This document shows positions 44,396 through 53,984 of a stretch of DNA of 64,000 bases, one piece after another (the first letter of the stretch is position 1; each line of letters begins with the position of its first letter). The notes under the pieces were generated by a model. That model made no database searches, had not been told where the DNA came from, and saw only the letters and a program-made list of their open reading frames with translations. A program made the translations under genes and the position numbers. Origin of the DNA: CAKRJP01 sp963634745 (GTDB lineage: Bacteria > Bacillota > Clostridia > Lachnospirales > Lachnospiraceae); the NCBI GenBank assembly GCA_963634745.1, contig CAVHCX010000003.1, positions 62,001 to 126,000 of the forward strand, in the 5' to 3' direction.

Positions 44396-45421
44396 TTAAA
44401 TATTATATTTTGTCTTGATATCAATACCGGTATAGAAAAATTCCTTCTCCGGCGGGTTTTCGTTGAGCAAGAGGTCGGCTAGAATTCTCTGGGGCCTGTA
44501 GCCTTGCTCAAAGCCATTCTGATCGATCAGAAAATCTGCCACATTTTCTTTTAACAATTTCTCATTCTTCTTGGTCTGATCGTAGATAACCACGTAGGGC
44601 CGCTGGTCTACGCCAAGATTTTTAAAGGCTTCCACAATGCCTTCCTGGCCTCCGGATACTACGAAGATTCCATTGATCCCGGAGATGCTCATCATGGCAT
44701 TTTCAATAATTTTTCGAACTTCCTCTGTATTATTAAAGCTTCCCTGGACGCCGGCAATCTCTAGCTTGGGAGATATCTTTTTAATTTCCTCCACAAAACC
44801 GTCCACCCGAGAATTATTTAGCATGCTACTAAAATATCCGGTAATTACCAGGATCTTTCCAACTCCCCTGGTCATCATGCCAAAGAGGCCTGCTGCGGTC
44901 TGACCGCTCAGTTTATTGTCCATTCCCACAAAAGAGCAGCGCTTGGTTCCCACAATATCCGAGTTAAAGGTTACCACTGGGATCTTCTTCTCATTGATCA
45001 GCCAATTTAGCTTTTCTCTGATGGCCTCGGAATCCACCGGCATCAGGGCCAGTCCCTGAATGCCCGCCTTTACAAGCTCATCAATTGCACGCAGCTGTTC
45101 TTCCTCATGGACCGAAGCATTTTCCTTTACTAAAACCTCGATTCCAAGATCTTCCAACTCCTTCTTTCCCGTCTGAATGCCCCTTTTAATCTCCAGCATA
45201 AAAGAGGAACCTGACAGCTGGGTGACAATTCCAATCTTTTTCTTTCCGGCAGGATTTTTCTGTCTTTTTCTGGCCTTATGGACATAGCCCATCTCCTCTG
45301 CGGTGCGCTTTACCATCTCTGCTACCTCAGGGTTTATCCGCCCCCTGTTATTTAGGGCCCGGTCTACCGTCCCCCTGGAAACTCCTGTTTTATCTGCAAT
45401 CTGCTGTATCGTAACTGCCAT
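44396..45421 (-). CDS. LacI-family transcriptional regulator
   Basis: This 341-residue regulator has an N-terminal helix-turn-helix (TIQQIADKTGVSRGTVDRALN, about 4-24) followed by a periplasmic-binding-protein-like effector domain (about 60-330) with GLALMPVDSEAI and GYFSSMLNNSRVDGF, similar to sugar/inositol-binding folds. ATG 45419-45421 is favoured (AGGAG seven bases upstream); a GTG two codons earlier is possible. It begins the operon with the three-component sensor. It is the best candidate repressor of the iol genes, binding an inositol catabolite. Confidence 0.9.
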   Translation of the reverse strand: MAVTIQQIADKTGVSRGTVDRALNNRGRINPEVAEMVKRTAEEMGYVHKARKRQKNPAGKKKIGIVTQLSGSSFMLEIKRGIQTGKKELEDLGIEVLVKENASVHEEEQLRAIDELVKAGIQGLALMPVDSEAIREKLNWLINEKKIPVVTFNSDIVGTKRCSFVGMDNKLSGQTAAGLFGMMTRGVGKILVITGYFSSMLNNSRVDGFVEEIKKISPKLEIAGVQGSFNNTEEVRKIIENAMMSISGINGIFVVSGGQEGIVEAFKNLGVDQRPYVVIYDQTKKNEKLLKENVADFLIDQNGFEQGYRPQRILADLLLNENPPEKEFFYTGIDIKTKYNI

Positions 45422-45459
45422 AGCCACACTCCTAACTCCTAACGAACTTTAATAGGATT

Positions 45460-45465
45460 ATTATA
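45460..45465 (-). promoter_or_regulatory. lacI operon extended -10
   Basis: TGCTATAAT (extended -10) on the minus strand, 39 bases upstream of the lacI start, with no good -35. Confidence 0.6.
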
Positions 45466-45480
45466 GCATCTTTTATTAGA

Positions 45481-45513
45481 AAAAGCACGCAATATTACTC
45501 TGCGTGCTTTTTT
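45481..45513. terminator. Terminator after iolA, carrying GCACGC arms
   Basis: AAAAGCACGCA and TGCGTGCTTTTTT form an 11-pair stem with a nine-base loop, T-rich on both strands. The arms contain the same GCGTGC motif that is repeated in the iolC promoter, so it may double as an operator upstream of lacI. Confidence 0.9.
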
Positions 45514-45562
45514 CTTATATGCTATATGGGAGCCCTGCAAATCGGATGCTCCGGACTTGTTC

Positions 45563-47080
45563 CTAGGCCTCTGTGCTGCCTTCCCAGGTTCCAACCTTTC
45601 TGGCTCCTGCATTTTCATCAAACCAGTGAGTTGTAACTGTTTTTGCTCTTGTAAAGAAGCGATATCCATCTCTTCCCAAAACATGGAGGTCGCCAAAGAA
45701 GGAATCTTTGTTTCCTGAGAATGGGAAGTAAGCGGTAGGTACCGGAATTCCCACATTGATTCCAACCATTCCTCCATCGGTATCCATAGCAAATCTGCGG
45801 CTGTAGTATCCACTCTGGGTGAAGATACAAGATCCGTTTGCAAATGGATTTGCATTCATAATGGCAATTCCTTCTTCATAGTCTTTTACACGCTTGATGC
45901 AGGTTACAGGTCCAAAGATCTCTCTGTCTCCTACTGTCATGCCTGGTTTTACATGGTCTAAAATGGTAGGTCCTACAAAGAAGCCATTTTCATATCCCGG
46001 AACCTTTACATCTCTTCCGTCTAGTACTAATTCTGCTCCCTCGTCGATACCCTTCTGGATCCAGTCGCAGATCTTTGCCTTATGGCCTGCATTTACAACC
46101 GGTCCCAAATCTGTAGCCTCATCATAGGCACATCCAAGCTTCATAGCCTCTGCTTTTTTCTTAAGAAGAGCCACAAATTCATCTGCGATGCTTTCCTGTA
46201 CACATACAACCGGAAGAGCCATACATCTCATACCTGCACATCCATAGGTAGAGTTAATAATTGCATTTACGCTGGCTTCTAGATTGCAATCCTCTAAAAC
46301 AAGTGCATGGTTCTTGGCCTCTGTCTGTGCCTGCACACGCTTTCCATGCTCTGCTGCCTTAGAGTATACCTGCTTACCTACACCTGTGGTTCCTACAAAG
46401 GTAACTGCCTTTACTCTCTCATCGGTAAGAAGGATATCTGCCTCCACACGGCTGCAGGTAACCAAGTTAACAACTCCCTTTGGAAAGCCTCCTTCTTCAT
46501 AGAAAAGTTCCATAATTCTCATAGCTGTCAACGGTGTCTGTGAGCTTGCCTTTAATACAACGGTATTTCCACAAGCAATAGAAAGGGGAACCATCCAGCC
46601 CCAAGGAATCATTGCCGGGAAGTTCATTGGAACGATACCTGCAGTTACTCCTAATGGGAATCTGTAGCTGGCTGTATCATAGTTGGTAGTTACCTGCATG
46701 GCCGCATCTCCCTGGATCATAGCCGGAAGGGCACATGCTTCTTCTGTAGGCTCAATGGCCTTCTGTACATCTCCTCTTGCCTCTTTAATATTCTTTCCAA
46801 GTTCCTTTGCACAGAGAACAGAAAGTTCCTCCTTGTGTGCGTATAATACATCTCTCCACTTAAACATATACTGCTGTCTCTTTGCCAAGGAAAGCTTAGA
46901 CCATGCCGGGAATGCAGCCTGGGCGGAAGCGATTGCCTCGTCTACTTCTTCTGCGGTACAGCAAGGAACCTTAGCGATTACCTCTCCTGTACTGGAATCT
47001 GTAACATCCATATACTTTTCTGTCTTAGACTCTTTCCACTCACCGTTTACACAATAACCCATTTTCTTAATTTCACTCAT
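45563..47080 (-). CDS. iolA: Methylmalonate/malonate-semialdehyde dehydrogenase (CoA-acylating)
   Basis: IolA converts malonate semialdehyde to acetyl-CoA and CO2 with NAD+ and CoA, the last step of inositol breakdown. The 505-residue protein is an aldehyde dehydrogenase with PMNFPAMIPWGW near 151-162, the NAD loop VGTTGVGK near 229-236 and catalytic Cys286 in CAGMRCMALP, the pattern of the MmsA/IolA subfamily. It ends the iolC-led operon, followed by a terminator. Confidence 0.93.
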   Translation of the reverse strand: MSEIKKMGYCVNGEWKESKTEKYMDVTDSSTGEVIAKVPCCTAEEVDEAIASAQAAFPAWSKLSLAKRQQYMFKWRDVLYAHKEELSVLCAKELGKNIKEARGDVQKAIEPTEEACALPAMIQGDAAMQVTTNYDTASYRFPLGVTAGIVPMNFPAMIPWGWMVPLSIACGNTVVLKASSQTPLTAMRIMELFYEEGGFPKGVVNLVTCSRVEADILLTDERVKAVTFVGTTGVGKQVYSKAAEHGKRVQAQTEAKNHALVLEDCNLEASVNAIINSTYGCAGMRCMALPVVCVQESIADEFVALLKKKAEAMKLGCAYDEATDLGPVVNAGHKAKICDWIQKGIDEGAELVLDGRDVKVPGYENGFFVGPTILDHVKPGMTVGDREIFGPVTCIKRVKDYEEGIAIMNANPFANGSCIFTQSGYYSRRFAMDTDGGMVGINVGIPVPTAYFPFSGNKDSFFGDLHVLGRDGYRFFTRAKTVTTHWFDENAGARKVGTWEGSTEA

Positions 47081-47157
47081 TTTTTCTTCTCTCTTTCTTT
47101 TTATTTCAAACCCTTTGTTTATATAAAATCAGCCACGACAGCGATTGATTTTTTTCT

Positions 47158-48018
47158 TTACGCATCTACCTGATCTAAAGGCCTCCTGCAGTTAAATACT
47201 TCGATATGATGTCTCACATTTTCGTAGGTCCCCTGTACCATAGCTAGGTTTAGATCAAAATAATTATGAGACCCTTCGGTCTTTAGATATTCTTCGGCAT
47301 ATTTAGTCAGCCGGTTAAAACTTGCTGTTGCAATATTGACTTTTACAATTCCAAGTTCAATGGCCTTTCTAAAATCAGCATCTGTAATCCCGCTTCCTCC
47401 GTGAAGTACCAGCGGGATACCTGTCTTATCATAAATTTCCGCTAAGACATCAAAGGCAAGTTTTGGTGCCACCGGATAATTACCATGGGCATTTCCAATG
47501 GCTACTGCCAGGGCGTCGATACCGGTTTTTTCTACAAAGATCTTTGCATCCTCCGGATTGGTGCAGCGGATTCCGTGATCCTCACTGCCATCCTCGCTTC
47601 CGCCTACTAATCCAAGCTCAGCCTCCACAGTTGCTCCATATTCCTCTGCCAGTTTTACTACCTCAAGGGTACGGTCTATATTTTCTTCAAAAGGATAGGT
47701 AGAACTGTCAAACATTACAGATGTAAATCCTAGGTCCAAGGCTTTTTTTACGGTCTCTAGGGTAAGACCGTGATCTAGGTGGACTGCCACATCCACCTTG
47801 GCTTCCTTTGCAGCCTCTACCATCATAGGCCCCATAAGACCTAGGGGCGAATGCTTTAATCTCACCTCTGCGATCTGTAAAATAAGAGGAGTATCCAGTT
47901 CTTCTGCTGCCTGGATGGCGCCTTTTACCATCTCCATATTTCCAACACTGAAGGCTCCCACTCCTCTGTGAGCTGCTTTTGCATCCTCCAACAATTTTTT
48001 CATAGTTACCAGTGCCAT
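47158..48018 (-). CDS. iolJ: Class II aldolase for DKG-phosphate (IolJ) / fructose-bisphosphate aldolase family
   Basis: This 286-residue zinc aldolase should split 5-dehydro-2-deoxy-gluconate-6-phosphate into DHAP and malonate semialdehyde. Catalytic Asp82 and zinc ligand His83 lie in AVHLDHG, with further ligands His178 in GNAHG and His206 in LHGGSG. EAELGLVGGSED is the family motif. The sequence alone does not separate IolJ from fructose-bisphosphate or tagatose-bisphosphate aldolases; the iol operon position decides. Confidence 0.9.
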   Translation of the reverse strand: MALVTMKKLLEDAKAAHRGVGAFSVGNMEMVKGAIQAAEELDTPLILQIAEVRLKHSPLGLMGPMMVEAAKEAKVDVAVHLDHGLTLETVKKALDLGFTSVMFDSSTYPFEENIDRTLEVVKLAEEYGATVEAELGLVGGSEDGSEDHGIRCTNPEDAKIFVEKTGIDALAVAIGNAHGNYPVAPKLAFDVLAEIYDKTGIPLVLHGGSGITDADFRKAIELGIVKVNIATASFNRLTKYAEEYLKTEGSHNYFDLNLAMVQGTYENVRHHIEVFNCRRPLDQVDA

Positions 48019-48030
48019 TTTTTTACTCCT

Positions 48031-48915
48031 TTATAGCAATCCAAATTTTTCCATTTCTCTCTTTAAAAGTTCTGTATGTGCATCCTCCAACTCTGTAAGA
48101 GGTGCTCGTACGGTTCCTTTACAAAGCCCCATAAGCTCTACCGCCTTCTTTACCGGTATTGGATTTACCTCTGAGAATAAAGCATTGATCAAAGGAAGGG
48201 CCTTTAATTGAAGGGCCAGACTTTCTTTTACCTTTCCGTCCAGGTAAAGTTTGCAGATATCATGGGCCTGTCTCGGCGCTACATTAGATAATACAGAGAT
48301 TACTCCCTTGCCTCCTAGGGACATAAGCGGCACGATCTGGTCATCATTTCCGGAATAAAGGTCTAATTTCCCATCGGTCAAGTCCATCATCTTTGCGATG
48401 TTGGAGAAATCTCCACTGGCTTCCTTGATTGCCACGATATTATCCACATGGTTTACAAGATGGGCCACAGTGGCCGCCTCCATCTTGCAGCCGGTTCTTC
48501 CCGGAATGTTATAAAGAACCACCGGCACCTTAGCAGCCTCTGCCACCTGGGTGAAATGGGCGATCATTCCTTTCTGGGTGGCCTTGTTGTAATAAGGGGT
48601 TACCACCAAGACCCCGTCCACCCCATAGCCTGCTGCCTCCTTGGATAATTCCATGGCGGTTCTGGTACAATTAGAACCGGTTCCTGCAATAACGGGAATT
48701 CTTCCTCTGGTTCTCTCCACAGTGAACTTCACGCATTCCATATGTTCTCTCTCTGACAGGGTTGCTGCCTCCCCGGAGGTTCCGCAGATTACAATGCTGT
48801 CAGTTCCGTTTTCACAGTGAAAATCTATTAATTCATCTAATCGGTCATAATCCACCGATTCATCTTCTTTAAAAGGTGTGACAATTGCCACTCCTGCGCC
48901 TGTAAATATAGCCAT
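48031..48915 (-). CDS. DapA-family (HTPA synthase-like) aldolase in the iol operon
   Basis: This 294-residue protein has all hallmarks of 4-hydroxy-tetrahydrodipicolinate synthase: GTSGEAATLS with the catalytic threonines (46-47), Tyr135 and Arg140 in LYNIPGRTG, and Schiff-base Lys164 in VAIKEASGD. Arg140 binds the carboxylate of aspartate semialdehyde in true DapA. It has 12-base spacing to iolJ and 39 bases to the Fe-ADH. No other lysine gene is in the window. It may be a housekeeping DapA captured by the operon or an aldolase acting on malonate semialdehyde, which resembles aspartate semialdehyde. Confidence 0.88.
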   Translation of the reverse strand: MAIFTGAGVAIVTPFKEDESVDYDRLDELIDFHCENGTDSIVICGTSGEAATLSEREHMECVKFTVERTRGRIPVIAGTGSNCTRTAMELSKEAAGYGVDGVLVVTPYYNKATQKGMIAHFTQVAEAAKVPVVLYNIPGRTGCKMEAATVAHLVNHVDNIVAIKEASGDFSNIAKMMDLTDGKLDLYSGNDDQIVPLMSLGGKGVISVLSNVAPRQAHDICKLYLDGKVKESLALQLKALPLINALFSEVNPIPVKKAVELMGLCKGTVRAPLTELEDAHTELLKREMEKFGLL

Positions 48916-48954
48916 CTTTTTACCTCTCTATCTTCCCGATATACTCAAACCACT

Positions 48955-50109
48955 CTACTCCCAAAGTTTTCTGTACATCTGCTCCACATCTTCCTTACTG
49001 ATCGCACGCTGGGTATTCTGAGGACTTCCGCTGTCCATGGCGTCGTAAGCCATTTTCTCAATTACTTCAAAGAATTTTTCCTTATCAATTCCAAACTCTG
49101 CAAGGCTTGGAGTCTCTAATTCTTCTGTCAAAGCAACCACCGCCTCTAAGAATTTCTCACTGGCTTCCCTGTCAGAATCCTTTGCACTTGCAACTCCAAT
49201 GGCTCTTCCCAAATCTGCAAACCTGTCATAGGCTCCTTCTAAGGCAAAGCTTAGACACACTTTCATCAACATGGCATTGGAAAGTCCGTGGGCCACATGG
49301 AACAAGGCTCCGATGGGGCGGCTCATGCCGTGGATTAATGTCACTGAAGAATTGTTAAATGCAATTCCTGCTTCCAGAGCTGCCACAGACATCTGTACTC
49401 TTGCTTCCTCATTCTTTCCATCGTGGAAGGCCACCGGAAGGAACTTGAAAATCCTTTTTACAGCTGACAGGGCAAATGTGTCAGATAATGTCTGGGCTTT
49501 TCTGGATGTATAGGCTTCTACTGCATGGCACAATGCATCAAGCCCGGTTGCTGCTGTTATTTTCGGAGGTGCTGTCATAGTGAATTGTGGATCAATGATA
49601 GCTAATGAAGGAATGAGCACTTTGCCTTTCAGCAGCATCTTAACGTCTTTTTTTGTATCTGTAATAATCGTAAACTGGGTAGCCTCTGAGCCGGTTCCTG
49701 CTGTTGTCGGAATGGCTACCATTGGTGGCATCTTAACGTCAATGACCTTTCCCATATAATCAGAAATACTTCCACCATTTTCCACCAAAGACCCGATGGC
49801 CTTCATAGAATCAATGGGACTTCCGCCACCTAAGGCTATCAAAAAATCACAAGCTTCTTCTTTGTACAAGGCCAAACCTTTTTCGATCATAACATCGGTT
49901 GGCTCTCCTGCAATTTCAGAGTAGATGGTATAAGCTACCCCCTGGCTTTTTAATGCATTTTCTACTTTTGCACAATTTCCCAGATCGATCATAACTTTAT
50001 CCGTTACGATCATCGCCTTCTTTCCAAGACATCCCAGGCTTTCCTGTGCCATATCAAGTGCTCCTGATCCGGAAATCATCTGTCCCGGTACAATAAATTC
50101 TCTTGCCAT
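48955..50109 (-). CDS. Iron-containing alcohol dehydrogenase (type III)
   Basis: This 384-residue group III dehydrogenase has the NAD(P) motif GGGSPIDSMKAIG at 94-106, PTTAGTGSE near 134-142, and metal ligands Asp191, His195, His260 and His274. It sits inside the iol operon between iolB and the DapA homologue. A possible role is reduction of malonate semialdehyde to 3-hydroxypropionate, which would dispose of electrons during inositol fermentation; this is inference, as the family uses many alcohols and aldehydes. Confidence 0.92.
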   Translation of the reverse strand: MAREFIVPGQMISGSGALDMAQESLGCLGKKAMIVTDKVMIDLGNCAKVENALKSQGVAYTIYSEIAGEPTDVMIEKGLALYKEEACDFLIALGGGSPIDSMKAIGSLVENGGSISDYMGKVIDVKMPPMVAIPTTAGTGSEATQFTIITDTKKDVKMLLKGKVLIPSLAIIDPQFTMTAPPKITAATGLDALCHAVEAYTSRKAQTLSDTFALSAVKRIFKFLPVAFHDGKNEEARVQMSVAALEAGIAFNNSSVTLIHGMSRPIGALFHVAHGLSNAMLMKVCLSFALEGAYDRFADLGRAIGVASAKDSDREASEKFLEAVVALTEELETPSLAEFGIDKEKFFEVIEKMAYDAMDSGSPQNTQRAISKEDVEQMYRKLWE

Positions 50110-50139
50110 AGTGATCTACTCCTTTTCTCTATCTTTTAG

Positions 50140-50925
50140 CTAAAACTGTGCTTCATGCATCCATACATATTTTTCATCTTCACACCGGTCTGTCTGAAGC
50201 CACGGATTTCCATCAATGTGGCGGATCATCCAGCAGGTATACATTTGGAATCCCGGTGCCACTGCCTGAGGATGAAGTTCTCCTCCCGGGATAGCGGAAA
50301 AGCTGTTATCCACGCTCTTAAATACCTGGTCTCCTACGAAACTTGCTCCAAAACCTTCCGGTCTGTCAAATTTAAAAAGATAAGTCTCCGGCTGCGGATG
50401 TCTGTGGGGAAGATAACCGGACCAGTTTCCCCTGTCGTTTAAGACCTCTCCCAGCACCATATTCGATTCCGGACAAATGTCATGATCAAAGATGGTATTG
50501 ACCCGGCGCTTTGCCACATTTCCGAATTTGCCTACACTGGAGTAGCCCCAAGGTGCATCCTCCGGTCCGTATAATTTGCCGGCAAATGTCTTGTCATTGT
50601 GGGTGCACTGTACAAGAATTTCTGCATCCTCATTAGCCTCCACTGCAACTTCCTTTCCGCTGCTTACATGAAGGGCCCAGGGTCCCTCGGTAAATACATC
50701 CTTTCTGCTAACAAGGGCTTCTTCATCTTCCCATCTATAAGTAATTTCCCCTGAGAGAAGGAGGACTGCGATCTCCTCTCCCTCTCTTTTAAATTTTCTT
50801 GTCTCTCCTGCCTTCATGCGATAGACACGAATGTCCATCATCATGGCCTTATAGTCGTTGTCATAAGTGGTAAGAATCATCTCGCCATTTTCATCAAATT
50901 CCGGATAACCAAATACCTTACTCAC
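50140..50925 (-). CDS. iolB: 5-deoxy-glucuronate isomerase
   Basis: IolB isomerises 5-deoxy-D-glucuronate to 2-deoxy-5-keto-D-gluconate, which IolC phosphorylates. The 261-residue bicupin has the family signatures YLPHRHPQPETYLFKFDRP near 165-183 (metal-binding histidines and glutamate) and GELHPQAVAPGFQMYTCWM near 216-234. Length is normal. It lies 42 bases after iolD in the operon. Confidence 0.94.
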   Translation of the reverse strand: MSKVFGYPEFDENGEMILTTYDNDYKAMMMDIRVYRMKAGETRKFKREGEEIAVLLLSGEITYRWEDEEALVSRKDVFTEGPWALHVSSGKEVAVEANEDAEILVQCTHNDKTFAGKLYGPEDAPWGYSSVGKFGNVAKRRVNTIFDHDICPESNMVLGEVLNDRGNWSGYLPHRHPQPETYLFKFDRPEGFGASFVGDQVFKSVDNSFSAIPGGELHPQAVAPGFQMYTCWMIRHIDGNPWLQTDRCEDEKYVWMHEAQF

Positions 50926-50966
50926 AGTTTCACGCCTCCTAAATCTATCTCAATCTTTGAATTTTC

Positions 50967-52898
50967 TTAGTAATCTCTTGCTTCTCTTCTTCCTTCCAGA
51001 ACGCCCTCACAGGCTTCTCTTACCGATTCCTTAGAAGAAGTGGTAGCAATTCCTACATTCCACCAGGACTCATATCCGTCGGTCATGGTTTTTGGGATGA
51101 CCTTTAAATCAAAAAGACAAGCAACTTCCTGTTTCTTGGCATCCTCAAGTGCAGCCTCCAGCTCAGCAATGCTCTTGCAGGTATAGGTTTTAAGTCCATA
51201 GCCCTCTCCGACCTTTGCATAATCCACAGGGATTAGGTCCCCGCAAGGCTTCTTGCCATCGGTATAACGGAACTCGGTAGCAAGACTTCCGATTCCATGA
51301 TTCATTTCCAGGTTATTGATGCATCCAAATCCACAGTTGTCGAAAATCAGGATGTTTACTTTCTGTTTTTCCTGCATAATGGTCATAATCTCACTGTGAA
51401 GCATCTGGAAACTGGAATCACCTACTACGCAGTAGACTTCATTGTCCGGCTCTGCAAATTTCACTCCAAGGGTTGCTGCCACCTCATATCCCATGCAGGA
51501 ATATCCATATTCTGCGTGATAGCCTCCCCTCTTATCTGTGGTCCACATTCTCTGCATGCAGCTTGGAAGGGAACCACCGGCAGTAATAATAGTTGCGTCC
51601 TCATCGATCACTCTTCGGATGGCTGCTAAGGCTGCGGTCTGGGTAATCTTTCCTTCTGTCATCTTGACAAATTCCGGAATGGTTCTTGGATCTCTCGCCT
51701 TAATAATGGGTTCAAAATCATCTCCTGTATATGTAATGCCGGAAAGTCTGACCATCTCCTCATCCCATACTTTTTTGGCTACTTCGATTTCTCCACTGTA
51801 GGCAGACACATATCCTTTCGCCCGAAGCTTTGCTGCCAGGGACTCTAAGCTAACCTTTGCATCTCCCACTGCCTTTACGGCGTCCATCTTATAAGCGTGG
51901 AATCTGCAGTTGTTGATACTTACGAATTTTACATCCGGGTTCTTAAACAAGCGCTTGGAGCTTGTGGTGAAGTCTGACATTCTAGAACCAATGGCGATTA
52001 CCACATCTGCATCCTTTGCAATAATATTGGAAGCATAGGTTCCTGTAACGCCGATTCCTCCCAAGCAGTAAGGGTGGCTGGATTTACAAGCACTTTTTCC
52101 CGCCTGACTCTCTCCAAATGGAATCTTAAATTCCTCACAGAATTTTTCTACGGTCTCACCGGCCTCAGAGTAGCGAACGCCTCCGCCTACAATTACCAAA
52201 GGTTTCTTAGCCTCTTCGATGATCTTTGCCAAGTCTTCCAATTCTTCTTCCACGGCTACAGGTCTTGTAATTCTGTGGACCCGCTTCTTAAAGAAATACT
52301 CCGGAAAATCGTAGGATTCTCCCTCCACGTCCTGGCAAAGGCCGATGCAGCAAGCTCCGGTCTCTGCCGGATCTGTCAGCACCCGCATAGCATTTATAAG
52401 GGCTGTCATGATCATCTCCGGTCTTGTGATGCGGTCCCAGTACTTGCATACAGGTTTAAAGGCATCATTGGTGGTTGTTGCAAGGCTATTGCTTTGCTCC
52501 AACTGTTGAAGAACCGGATCCGGCTGTCTGGAAGCAAATGTGTCTGCCGGAAATACCAAAAGAGGAATGTTATTTACCGTTGCTGTGGCGCAGGCAGTTA
52601 CCATATTGGCAGCTCCGGGTCCTACAGAGGAAGCACAAGGAATGATTTTCTTACGGTTATTCTGCTTTGCAAATGCAATGGCCACATGGCACATCCCCTG
52701 TTCATTTCTTCCCTGCAAGACTCTTAGCTGGCCCGGATCTGTATCTAAGGCCTCTCCAAGTCCCACTGCAATTCCATGTCCGAAAATCGTAAAGAATCCT
52801 TCTACGAACTTTGTCTCCTCTCCGTCCATGGAAACATACTGATTATCAAGAAATTTTACAATTGCCTGGGCAACTGTCATACGAATTGTTTTAGTCAT
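50967..52898 (-). CDS. iolD: 3D-trihydroxycyclohexane-1,2-dione hydrolase (ThDP)
   Basis: IolD opens the ring of the diketone made by IolE, giving 5-deoxy-glucuronate. The 643-residue enzyme has the thiamine-diphosphate fold, with MTVAQAIVKFLDNQYV at the start, the catalytic Glu region, and the ThDP/Mg motif GDSSFQML...NN near 495-525. The acetolactate-synthase-like middle domain is present. It lies 24 bases after iolC. Confidence 0.95.
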   Translation of the reverse strand: MTKTIRMTVAQAIVKFLDNQYVSMDGEETKFVEGFFTIFGHGIAVGLGEALDTDPGQLRVLQGRNEQGMCHVAIAFAKQNNRKKIIPCASSVGPGAANMVTACATATVNNIPLLVFPADTFASRQPDPVLQQLEQSNSLATTTNDAFKPVCKYWDRITRPEMIMTALINAMRVLTDPAETGACCIGLCQDVEGESYDFPEYFFKKRVHRITRPVAVEEELEDLAKIIEEAKKPLVIVGGGVRYSEAGETVEKFCEEFKIPFGESQAGKSACKSSHPYCLGGIGVTGTYASNIIAKDADVVIAIGSRMSDFTTSSKRLFKNPDVKFVSINNCRFHAYKMDAVKAVGDAKVSLESLAAKLRAKGYVSAYSGEIEVAKKVWDEEMVRLSGITYTGDDFEPIIKARDPRTIPEFVKMTEGKITQTAALAAIRRVIDEDATIITAGGSLPSCMQRMWTTDKRGGYHAEYGYSCMGYEVAATLGVKFAEPDNEVYCVVGDSSFQMLHSEIMTIMQEKQKVNILIFDNCGFGCINNLEMNHGIGSLATEFRYTDGKKPCGDLIPVDYAKVGEGYGLKTYTCKSIAELEAALEDAKKQEVACLFDLKVIPKTMTDGYESWWNVGIATTSSKESVREACEGVLEGRREARDY

Positions 52899-52921
52899 GA
52901 TTTTCCATCCTCCCCGGTGTC

Positions 52922-53956
52922 TTACACTCTTGCGATCATTTCGCCAAATTTATCTTTTTCCTCTTTAATGAATGCATGTACTGCCTCAGGTCCCGGAAGG
53001 GAATCGGAACAGTTGTTGCTCCTTACCATCATGGATGCCTCTGCAGAGCCAAACTCCAGACAGTCAATAACTTCCCAGCCCTCATACAAGCCATATAAAA
53101 ATCCGGATCCGTATCCATCTCCGCCGCCAAAGCCTTTTCTTGCCTCTACCGGGAAGGGCTTGATGCTAAATTTCTGTCCGTCACAGGTGTAGGCGGTGGA
53201 CCCCTTCATGCCATGCTTGATGACTACGATCTTGGCATTGTAGCCCTGCCACAGGCTGGCGCTTTCTTCATCGGTCATGCCTTCTTTTATAAGCTTTTCT
53301 GTAAGGTCAAACTCTTCTCTGGATCCCATAATGATGTCGGCTTCCTTGGCTACGATGGAGTAATAAATAGAAATCTCATCCATGTTCTTCCAGTTGTATT
53401 CTCTGTAATCAATATCAAAAATGATTTTTGTATCATTCTTCTTTGCCAACATCACTGCCTTAATGGCCGCCTCCCTGGAAGGACTTTCTGCCAGGGCAGT
53501 TCCGGAAATCAGGATAGCCTTGGACTGTTTGATATATTCCTCATCAATGTCATCTACATGTAGCTGCAAATCTGCGATGCAGTTGCGATACATAAGAATG
53601 TGGCTTTCTTTTTCTGATAACATTTCTGTAAAGGTAAGTCCTAACTTTTCTCCCTTGCTACATCTTGTGATGTGGGAGGTATCGATTCCCTGTTTGTCGA
53701 AATATTCTGTAACAAAGTCACCGAACTGATCATCGGATACCTTTCCTAGGAAACCTGCTTTAAGTCCATGTCTTGTGACACCCACTGCAATGTTTGCCGG
53801 AGATCCACCAACAAATTTTTCAAAATGGTGTACATCCTTTAAGGGCTTGAACTCTTCCTTTACCTGATCGTTGTAAGCAGGATTAAAATCAATCGCCACT
53901 CTGCCAAGAAGTATCAGATCCATGGGTCTTTTCTGGTCGAACTCTACATATTTCAT
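52922..53956 (-). CDS. iolC: 5-dehydro-2-deoxygluconokinase
   Basis: IolC phosphorylates 2-deoxy-5-keto-gluconate with ATP. The 344-residue PfkB-family kinase has the family motif GGSPANIAVGVTRHG near 50-64 and the anion hole/catalytic motif GFGGGD with Asp280 (usually GAGD). It is the first gene of the iol operon, preceded by a strong promoter and a cluster of repeated GCGTG motifs. An AGGAGG ribosome site precedes the ATG. Confidence 0.94.
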   Translation of the reverse strand: MKYVEFDQKRPMDLILLGRVAIDFNPAYNDQVKEEFKPLKDVHHFEKFVGGSPANIAVGVTRHGLKAGFLGKVSDDQFGDFVTEYFDKQGIDTSHITRCSKGEKLGLTFTEMLSEKESHILMYRNCIADLQLHVDDIDEEYIKQSKAILISGTALAESPSREAAIKAVMLAKKNDTKIIFDIDYREYNWKNMDEISIYYSIVAKEADIIMGSREEFDLTEKLIKEGMTDEESASLWQGYNAKIVVIKHGMKGSTAYTCDGQKFSIKPFPVEARKGFGGGDGYGSGFLYGLYEGWEVIDCLEFGSAEASMMVRSNNCSDSLPGPEAVHAFIKEEKDKFGEMIARV

Positions 53957-53984
53957 TTTCTTTCATCCTCCTGGATTTTATGTT

